12,303 nt of DNA from CALIBK01 sp037444165 (GTDB lineage: Bacteria > Desulfobacterota > BSN033 > UBA1163): positions 1 to 12,303 of the forward strand of contig JBBIMX010000071.1 in assembly GCA_037444165.1 (NCBI GenBank), given 5' to 3'. Numbering within the stretch: the first letter of the stretch is position 1; every line of letters starts with the position of its first letter. The translations under genes and the position numbers were made by a program. Under the pieces are notes generated by a model. It did not search any database and had not been told where the DNA came from. It saw only the letters and a list, made by a program, of their open reading frames with translations. Shown here one piece after another: positions 7,356 through 12,303 of the stretch.

Positions 7356-7511
7356 ATTTAAATTGACAACCGATGAAGAATTTGATACTCCAATTAATTA
7401 AAAATTACCAAGAACCTTTCCATGTTTAAATTGGGGATTGTGGTATAAGAGTATTAAGGCGAAATCACCCTGACCAATTTAATGAATAATAATTAAAGAA
7501 AGGAGGGGAAA
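7356..7511 (+). promoter_or_regulatory. Intergenic region with promoter candidates for the ABC importer operon
   Basis: This AT-rich gap of 156 nt splits the dehydratase from the transporter genes. The stronger candidate is an extended -10, TGGTATAAG at 7441-7449, sharing TGGTATAA with the SDR promoter; no good -35 precedes it. A second candidate is a perfect TTGACA (7363-7368), but the best -10 after it (GATACT, 7384-7389) is at a short 15-nt spacing. The word TTAAATTG occurs at 7358-7365 and 7426-7433 and, inverted, at 7475-7482. The last two extend to a 9-bp inverted repeat around the extended -10 and could be operator sites. The region ends in a strong ribosome site, AGAAAGGAGG (7497-7506). 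No clear terminator follows the dehydratase gene. Confidence 0.45.
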
Positions 7512-8798
7512 ATGATGGCCAAAAAAATTACAAGAAGGAAATTCTTAAAGGACACTGTAGTTGGTGGAATTGCATTAGGGGCAAGCTTAGGAAGTTACCG
7601 AATTACCTATGGGCAAGCTAAAAAACCTTCGGGGCCAATCAAAATCGGAGGTCAAGGAGCTATCTCAGGAGCCCATGCGGACTATGGTTGGCAGATGATG
7701 GCCGGAGCCACACTGGCCATTGAAGAAATCAATGCCAAAGGGGGAATCTTGAAACGGAAGTTGGAATTAAAGTTCATGGATGAAGAACTCAAACCTGCTA
7801 CCGCTGTAAAGAATGCAAGATATCTGGTCACCGATTGGGGTGCCGATTTTCTTTTTGGAATAGACTCGAGTGGAAGTGCGATGGCAGTGGGTCCTGTTCT
7901 TCCAGAATTAGATCGCCTCTGCTTTTTCTGCCATGCGGCCACCCATCGATTGACCGAGGAATTAGTTGCCGGGAAAGGAATAAAACAGATATTTCGGATG
8001 GTAGCCCCTGTTTATCAGGATGCTCTCGCCGCCTGGGTCTTTAAAGATGCACCCGAAATTAAACGGTGGGCTGGAATTAATTGCGATTATGAATATGGAT
8101 ATGTGGCATGGAATCTCTTCAAAGAGAATATCAGGAAGTTCCGCCCGGATGTGGAGTTTGTCGCAGCGGCATGGGCCCCGTTCTGGACAATGGACTTCTC
8201 CTCCCACATTGCAGCCGTGATGGCTGAGAAACCCGATGCCATTTTTGCAACGCCCTGGGCTGGAGAGGGAGTGATGTTATTACGGCAGGCACTCATGCTT
8301 GGGGTTTTTGACAAAATTCAAATTTGGTGGCAATGCATGGGAGGTTCGGTCGACCTTCTTGAAGGAATCTCTCGAGAAGTGGCCGCGGATAAATTTAAAG
8401 GCAAATTATGGGCAACGGCTCGTTATATCCATAACTATCCGGCTACTCCTGAAAATAAAACCTTTGTCGAGGCATTCCGAAAGAGGTGGGGGAAGTTTCC
8501 TAACTACTCTGCAGAGGCAAGCTACTCTACTATCTATGCCATTAAAACAGGTGTGGAAAAAGCCAAAAGTTTGGAAACCTCTAAAGTGGCAGAGGCCTTG
8601 GAAGGAATGGAACTTAAAACACCCGCAGGACCTCGTTTAATTCGGAAAGAAGACCACCAAGCGATTTATACTGTCCCTGGAGGAAAGGTCGTTCACAGTC
8701 CGGATTATCCGATTCCTATTCTTGGAGATCTCAAAATCGTTCCGGCAAAAGAATATTTCCGTCATCCACCTTTTACCCCTGTAGCGGCGACGAAATAG
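7512..8798 (+). CDS. livK: Tat-exported HAAT-type ABC transporter substrate-binding protein (LivK/LivJ-like)
   Basis: Periplasmic receptor that delivers its ligand to the permeases encoded downstream. The N-terminus is a twin-arginine signal: TRRKFLK (7-13) followed by a glycine/alanine-rich hydrophobic stretch (14-28), with likely cleavage after A36. There is no lipobox Cys, so the mature protein should be soluble. The mature part is a type I periplasmic binding protein (Peripla_BP_6) starting PIKIGGQGAISG (41-52), with GATLAIEEINAKGG (65-78). The ligand-binding region departs from classical leucine/isoleucine binders: CFFCHAATHRLTE occupies the place where SPAATNP-like sequences are usual, and W-rich segments (AWAPFWTM and IQIWWQCMGG) follow. 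The ligand may therefore be an aromatic or other carboxylate, not leucine; this is inference. Two adjacent ATGs (7512, 7515) are possible starts, the second at better spacing (8 nt) from GGAGG. The protein, 428 aa, is a normal length. Confidence 0.92.
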   Translation: MMAKKITRRKFLKDTVVGGIALGASLGSYRITYGQAKKPSGPIKIGGQGAISGAHADYGWQMMAGATLAIEEINAKGGILKRKLELKFMDEELKPATAVKNARYLVTDWGADFLFGIDSSGSAMAVGPVLPELDRLCFFCHAATHRLTEELVAGKGIKQIFRMVAPVYQDALAAWVFKDAPEIKRWAGINCDYEYGYVAWNLFKENIRKFRPDVEFVAAAWAPFWTMDFSSHIAAVMAEKPDAIFATPWAGEGVMLLRQALMLGVFDKIQIWWQCMGGSVDLLEGISREVAADKFKGKLWATARYIHNYPATPENKTFVEAFRKRWGKFPNYSAEASYSTIYAIKTGVEKAKSLETSKVAEALEGMELKTPAGPRLIRKEDHQAIYTVPGGKVVHSPDYPIPILGDLKIVPAKEYFRHPPFTPVAATK

Positions 8799-8893
8799 AG
8801 ATGAAGAAAAGGCGGACTGAGGATTGAGGGTAAGGGAGGATCAATACACTCCCTAACCCTCACCTTATATCCGTACCTTCTGACGAATAAGAG
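8799..8893 (+). promoter_or_regulatory. Intercistronic stem-loop between binding-protein and permease genes
   Basis: TGAGGGTAAGGGAG (8825-8838) pairs with CTCCCTAACCCTCA (8849-8862) to form a 14-position stem with a single A-A mismatch and a 10-nt loop. No T-run follows, so it is not a classical terminator. Stable hairpins here commonly protect the 3' end of the abundant binding-protein message or reduce read-through into permease genes, and that is the likely role. The permease gene after it has only a weak ribosome site. Confidence 0.65.
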
Positions 8894-9754
8894 ATGATAG
8901 AAAAATTACTCTTTCAAACGCTCATTGGTTTAAGTTTCTCAATGTATCTCTGGCTTTTAGCGGCTGGATTAACATTGGTATTCGGTGTCCTGGGAGTCCT
9001 CAATTTTGCTCATGGCAGTCTTTTCATGTTAGGGGCTTATGCCACTTTTACTTTTTATGGAAAACTCGGTTTAAATTTCTGGCTTTCCATTTTCCTCAGC
9101 CTCCTTTGTGTCGGGGGGATTGGGGTAATTCTTGAATGGTTCTTCTTTCGTCGCATCTATCACATCGATCTCCCATATCAATTAATTCTAACCTTTGGTT
9201 TCATCCTGATCTTTGATGATTTAGTAAAAATGGTTTGGGGAGGAGTGGCCATGATTCCCCCCATGCCTCGTTTTTTTGAAGGAAACTTTAATATTCTTGG
9301 ACGGCCTTTTCCTTACTACAATATATTTATTATCTGCGCTGGAATCGCTGTGGCTCTATTATTATGGATGATTCTCGAAAAGACATGGTGGGGGAGAATG
9401 ATCAGAGCTTCGGCTTCTGATCGAGAAATGGCGAGTGCCATTGGAATCAATATCCCTATTCTATTTACTAATGTGTTTGTTTTCGCAGCAATGCTTGCCG
9501 CCCTTGGAGGCGCCCTTGGAACTCCTGTAAGGGTGGTGGCACCGGGGATTGGAACCGCCATGATCATTCAGGCCTTCGTGATCACTGTCATTGGAGGTCT
9601 GGGTAATTTGAAAGGGGCTTTTGTCGGGGCCATTATTGTCGGAATTTTAACCTCTTATGGAATTCTCCTCTTTCCGATTTTTGAATTATTTATCATTTTT
9701 GTCGTGATGGCGATGGTTTTGATGGTTAAACCACAAGGCCTATTTGGGAAATAA
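8894..9754 (+). CDS. livH: HAAT-type ABC transporter permease (LivH family)
   Basis: One of two inner-membrane subunits forming the translocation channel. The protein has 286 aa, almost all hydrophobic, with roughly eight membrane segments. Family motifs are GLTLVFGVLGVLNFAHGS (25-42) with GAY at 47-49, the cytoplasmic coupling loop RASASDREMASAIGIN (171-186) that contacts the ATPases, GGLGNLKGAFVGA (234-246), and the terminal KPQGLFGK (279-286). It follows the intercistronic hairpin. Its ATG has no clear Shine-Dalgarno (only AAGAG just upstream), so translation is probably weaker than that of the binding protein, in keeping with receptor excess over channel. The next permease gene begins 11 nt after its stop. 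The family is certain; substrate identity is set by the binding protein and is unknown. Confidence 0.93.
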   Translation: MIEKLLFQTLIGLSFSMYLWLLAAGLTLVFGVLGVLNFAHGSLFMLGAYATFTFYGKLGLNFWLSIFLSLLCVGGIGVILEWFFFRRIYHIDLPYQLILTFGFILIFDDLVKMVWGGVAMIPPMPRFFEGNFNILGRPFPYYNIFIICAGIAVALLLWMILEKTWWGRMIRASASDREMASAIGINIPILFTNVFVFAAMLAALGGALGTPVRVVAPGIGTAMIIQAFVITVIGGLGNLKGAFVGAIIVGILTSYGILLFPIFELFIIFVVMAMVLMVKPQGLFGK

Positions 9755-9765
9755 ATAAGCCCTGG

Positions 9766-10725
9766 ATGAGGATGAAAAGGATAAAATTCTTTTTACTCTT
9801 AGCCCTCGTTATTTTCTTATTCTCCCTTCCTGCCTTTTCTGGAAAATACGTTCTTTATATAACCATTCATATTCTAATTCTTTCCGTGTTTGCTTTGGGC
9901 TTTAATCTCCTTTTAGGCTATACGGGTTTGCTTTCATTCGGACAAGCTGGATTTTTTGCGATGGGCGCTTATGCCTGTGCGAAAACCCTTCTTATTCTTC
10001 CTTCTTTATTGTTAGGAACAATGACTGGAATGATAGCCGGAGCTTTGGCTGCCTTTATTCTTGGATTCCTCTGTGTTCGACATACACGGATTTACTTTTC
10101 TATGCTGACCCTATCGTTCGGGATGATGATTTACTCTTTGGCTTGGAAATGGCGTGAGGTTACAGGAGGAGATGATGGATTGGTTGGAATTCCGAGGGCC
10201 CCCTTTGAGATTCCAGGAGTATTCAGCATCAATATGAATCCTATGGGAAATTATTATTATTATGTATTGGTCATTTCTCTGGTCGCAATTTATCTCCTCT
10301 ATAGACTCATTCACTCTCCCTTTGGTCTTACTTTAAAAGGAATCCGAGAAAGTGAGAGTAGAGTCGCCTATGCGGGAATTTCGGTGCGTCATTATCGGCT
10401 TCTTTCATTTACCATTGCAGGATTATACGCAGGACTTGCTGGGTCATTCCTCCCTCCTCTTGAAAATACCGTTACTCCGCCCATTGCCCATTGGACCCAT
10501 TCAGCTGAACCGGTGATGGTAACCCTCTTGGGGGGAATCCACACTTTTTCAGGTCCGATTGTGGGATCGGTCGTTTTCTATATCATCAAAGACATCATTG
10601 TGAGGTATACCCAATACTGGCTCATCTGGTTTGGTGCCATCATTGTCTTCTTAGTCTTGGTTTTCCGAGGAGGAATAGTAATCTTTTTAATGGAGCGAAT
10701 CTGGTCTTTAATGAATCGGAGATAA
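9766..10725 (+). CDS. livM: HAAT-type ABC transporter permease (LivM family)
   Basis: The second channel subunit, pairing with the LivH-like protein in the inner membrane. Of its 319 aa, the first 25 form a hydrophobic membrane segment after a short basic start. Motifs are GYTGLLSFGQAGFFAMGAY (51-69), TGGDDGLVGIPR (133-144), the coupling loop KGIRESESRVAYAGI (191-205), and GGIHTFSGPIVGS (256-268). The usual C-terminal RGL(L/F)G of the family appears as RGGI (301-304), a mild variant. A short in-frame TTA-type trinucleotide run encodes four tyrosines (163-166). Two starts are possible, ATG at 9766 or ATG at 9772; the second has GATGAGG directly before it, too close for a good ribosome site. 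The ATPase gene starts 14 nt downstream. Confidence 0.93.
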   Translation: MRMKRIKFFLLLALVIFLFSLPAFSGKYVLYITIHILILSVFALGFNLLLGYTGLLSFGQAGFFAMGAYACAKTLLILPSLLLGTMTGMIAGALAAFILGFLCVRHTRIYFSMLTLSFGMMIYSLAWKWREVTGGDDGLVGIPRAPFEIPGVFSINMNPMGNYYYYVLVISLVAIYLLYRLIHSPFGLTLKGIRESESRVAYAGISVRHYRLLSFTIAGLYAGLAGSFLPPLENTVTPPIAHWTHSAEPVMVTLLGGIHTFSGPIVGSVVFYIIKDIIVRYTQYWLIWFGAIIVFLVLVFRGGIVIFLMERIWSLMNRR

Positions 10726-10739
10726 AAATCTAAAACCCC

Positions 10740-11510
10740 ATGTCAGTTCTTCTTAGAACAGAGAAGCTTAAAAAATATTTTGGTTTGGTCAGCGCCGCAG
10801 ATCATATTGATCTGGAAATTAAAGAAGGAGTATTGACTTCCATTATTGGCCCAAATGGGGCAGGAAAAACTACCCTCATCAACCTTCTCACAGGAAATAT
10901 TTTCCCTGATTCAGGGAAAGTCTTCTTTAAGGAAGAAGAGATTACTGATCTTCCCATCCATGAAAGGGTAAAGAAAGGGGTCTGCCGATCGTTTCAGATC
11001 ATGAATATTTTCCCAAAACTCACGGTATTCGAGAACGTCCTGATTCCAATTTTTGCTTTAATGAATAAAAGTCTAAGTTTTTATAAATGGATCGACGATC
11101 ATCTGGATGCAAAAGAAAAGGCTGAACATTTGTTAAACGAAATCGGTTTGATAGACAAAAAGAATTTACCCGCAGGAATCCTCTCTCACGGGGACCAACG
11201 CCTATTAGAAATTGGGTTAGCTATGGCCCCCGAACCAAAACTTTTGTTTCTTGACGAGCCCACGGCTGGCATGAATCCTGTCGAACGAATAAAGGTTTTA
11301 GAACACATCAGGAAATTGTCTGAAGAGAAAAGGTCAACTTTTGTGATCATAGAACACGATATGGATATCGTTTTCTCCCTTTCCGATCGGATTGTCGTTC
11401 TTCACCGAGGTCAGATCATTGCCGACGGGACTCCAGAAGAGATAAAGAAGAATGAAGAGGTAAAAAAAGTCTATTTAGGGGAGGAAATTTTCTGGCAAAA
11501 GAGAGGATGA
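10740..11510 (+). CDS. livG: HAAT-type ABC transporter ATP-binding protein (LivG family)
   Basis: Cytoplasmic ATPase that drives import together with the LivF-like subunit. Complete at 256 aa. It has Walker A GPNGAGKT (37-44), Q-loop Q86 in RSFQIMNIFP, the ABC signature as LSHGDQ (148-153), Walker B LLFLDEP (168-174) with catalytic E173, and the switch H206 in IIEHDM. LSHGDQ replaces the textbook LSGGQ but is a recurring form in one LivG branch, so it is not a defect. The C-terminal segment to residue 256 (TPEEIKKNEEVKKVYLGEE) is the LivG-type extension. No Shine-Dalgarno is seen before the ATG; the nearest GGAG (10718-10721) is about 18 nt away, inside the preceding gene. Translation may depend on coupling to the permease gene. 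Its stop overlaps the next gene by 4 nt. Confidence 0.94.
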   Translation: MSVLLRTEKLKKYFGLVSAADHIDLEIKEGVLTSIIGPNGAGKTTLINLLTGNIFPDSGKVFFKEEEITDLPIHERVKKGVCRSFQIMNIFPKLTVFENVLIPIFALMNKSLSFYKWIDDHLDAKEKAEHLLNEIGLIDKKNLPAGILSHGDQRLLEIGLAMAPEPKLLFLDEPTAGMNPVERIKVLEHIRKLSEEKRSTFVIIEHDMDIVFSLSDRIVVLHRGQIIADGTPEEIKKNEEVKKVYLGEEIFWQKRG

Positions 11511-12223
11511 CTGAGAGGACCATTCTTGAAGTAGACCGGATCGATACTTTTTATGGGCAAAGCCATATCCTTCAAGGGATATCCATTTCGATTAAAGAAG
11601 GAGAGGTCGTTTCTCTCCTCGGGCGAAATGGGGTTGGAAAGACCACTACCCTTCGTTCTATCATAGGACTTACTCCTCCTCGCTCAGGAAAAATTATTTT
11701 CCAGGGTATCAATATTGTAGGCAAACCCCCTTATCAAATCTCTCGAATGGGAATTGGTTATGTTCCAGATGACCGGAGGATTTTCCCCGATCTTACCCTT
11801 TATGAAAATTTAGAATTGGCACGTCGATTATCTACAAAAGGTAAAATCCAATGGACTTTCGAAAAGGTCTACAATCTGTTTCCTATTTTCCCTGAATTGA
11901 AAGAGCGAAAAGGAACTCAACTCAGTGGTGGGGAACAAAAAATGTTAGCCATTGGTCGGGCTTTGATGAAAAACCCTGACCTCCTTCTTCTTGACGAGCC
12001 TTCCGAAGGTTTAGCCCCCCTCATCGTTCAAAATCTAATCGAAGTGATTTCCCAGATACGGAGAGAAGGGGTGACTATCCTCCTTGCAGATCAAAACCTC
12101 CGGTTCTGTAAAAACACCTCTGATCGAGGCTACATCCTTGAAAAAGGAAGAATACAATATTGCAACTTGATGGAAGAAATTTGGCGAAATGATGAAATTA
12201 TCAAAAAATACCTTGTCCTTTAA
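11507..12223 (+). CDS. livF: HAAT-type ABC transporter ATP-binding protein (LivF family)
   Basis: Second ATPase of the importer, 238 aa, full length. It has Walker A GRNGVGKT (39-46) and the LivF-type Q-loop region VPDDRRIFPDLT (86-97), where the usual Gln is an acidic residue as in the family. The signature is LSGGEQ (139-144), and Walker B LLLLDEP (159-165) has catalytic E164. The H-loop position carries Gln in LADQN (192-197 region), matching the LivF VEQN form except for Asp in place of Glu. The sequence SEGLAPLIVQ (166-175) is the family D-loop region. The start codon overlaps the livG stop (ATGA), indicating translational coupling. It is the last gene visible, and no clear terminator is seen after it. 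Confidence 0.94.
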   Translation: MTERTILEVDRIDTFYGQSHILQGISISIKEGEVVSLLGRNGVGKTTTLRSIIGLTPPRSGKIIFQGINIVGKPPYQISRMGIGYVPDDRRIFPDLTLYENLELARRLSTKGKIQWTFEKVYNLFPIFPELKERKGTQLSGGEQKMLAIGRALMKNPDLLLLDEPSEGLAPLIVQNLIEVISQIRREGVTILLADQNLRFCKNTSDRGYILEKGRIQYCNLMEEIWRNDEIIKKYLVL

Positions 12224-12303
12224 ACAAGAACCCTATTCCCATCCATTTCAGATTGGTTGACCTCCCACTTCCTTTCTGTTAATCTTGATGCGAATTAATA
12301 AAA
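12224..12303. other. Downstream flank with no supported gene
   Basis: Eighty nucleotides after livF hold no hairpin with a T-run and no coding start that I can support. A TTGACC (12257-12262) lies 17 nt before TAATCT (12280-12285). It could be a weak promoter for a gene beyond the window, but the -10 match is poor. Confidence 0.3.

Noticed and set aside
8299..8640. 113-codon + strand open frame inside the binding-protein gene
   Set aside because: It is a frame shadow of a well-supported gene, with no recognisable motif or ribosome site.
10246..10265. TTA/TAT trinucleotide run in livM as a possible phase-variable repeat
   Set aside because: Only about five units and a multiple of three, so slippage would not shift the frame.
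12257..12285. TTGACC and TAATCT as a promoter near the window end
   Set aside because: The -10 matches only about half the consensus and no downstream gene is visible, so it is mentioned only as a weak possibility.
1..12303. CRISPR arrays, insertion sequences, tRNA or rRNA genes
   Set aside because: No regularly spaced repeats, transposase motifs, terminal inverted repeats or RNA-gene signatures were found; almost the whole window is accounted for by coding genes.

Overview
The window holds eleven protein-coding genes, all on the + strand and closely packed. They fall into three blocks. I see no RNA genes, mobile elements, CRISPR arrays or broken genes. The set suggests a strictly anaerobic, Gram-negative bacterium with a moderately AT-leaning genome. 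A tungsten-type aldehyde:ferredoxin oxidoreductase and an oxygen-sensitive [4Fe-4S]/FAD dehydratase argue for anaerobiosis. A periplasmic binding protein with a Tat signal and no lipobox argues for a diderm envelope. A Desulfobacterota (former Deltaproteobacteria) or syntroph-like host would fit, but that assignment is inference from gene content and not from a marker gene.

Block 1 (1-3029): a glutamate dehydrogenase begins at the first base of the window, and its true start may lie upstream. It is followed after 47 nt by an aldehyde ferredoxin oxidoreductase (AOR). Block 2 (about 3098-7355) has its own extended -10 promoter. It encodes a short-chain dehydrogenase/reductase, an unrecognised 97-residue cysteine-rich protein, an AMP-forming acyl-CoA synthetase and a 4-hydroxybutyryl-CoA dehydratase family enzyme that keeps all four Fe-S ligands. 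The first three of these overlap by 7 nt and 4 nt, so they look translationally coupled. Block 3 (about 7441-12223) is a complete branched-chain-amino-acid-type (HAAT) ABC importer: Tat-exported binding protein, two permeases and two ATPases. A strong imperfect hairpin lies between the binding-protein gene and the first permease gene.

Read together, the genes look like a catabolic module. The ABC system would import a small amino, carboxylic or aromatic acid. The ligase would make the CoA thioester. The ketyl-radical dehydratase/isomerase and the SDR would process the acyl chain. AOR would interconvert an aldehyde and its acid with ferredoxin, and glutamate dehydrogenase would recycle 2-oxoglutarate for transamination. 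The closest known parallel is fermentation of 4-aminobutyrate or 4-hydroxybutyrate through AbfD in Clostridium aminobutyricum. Here an AMP-forming ligase stands where that pathway has a CoA-transferase, and no aminotransferase is visible. The real substrate is therefore unknown. The least explained gene is the small CGGC protein at 3914-4207.

Translation signals differ sharply between genes. The SDR, ligase, dehydratase and binding-protein genes have strong Shine-Dalgarno sequences, and the SDR site matches the usual 16S rRNA tail over at least 13 nt. The downstream transporter genes have weak or no visible sites.
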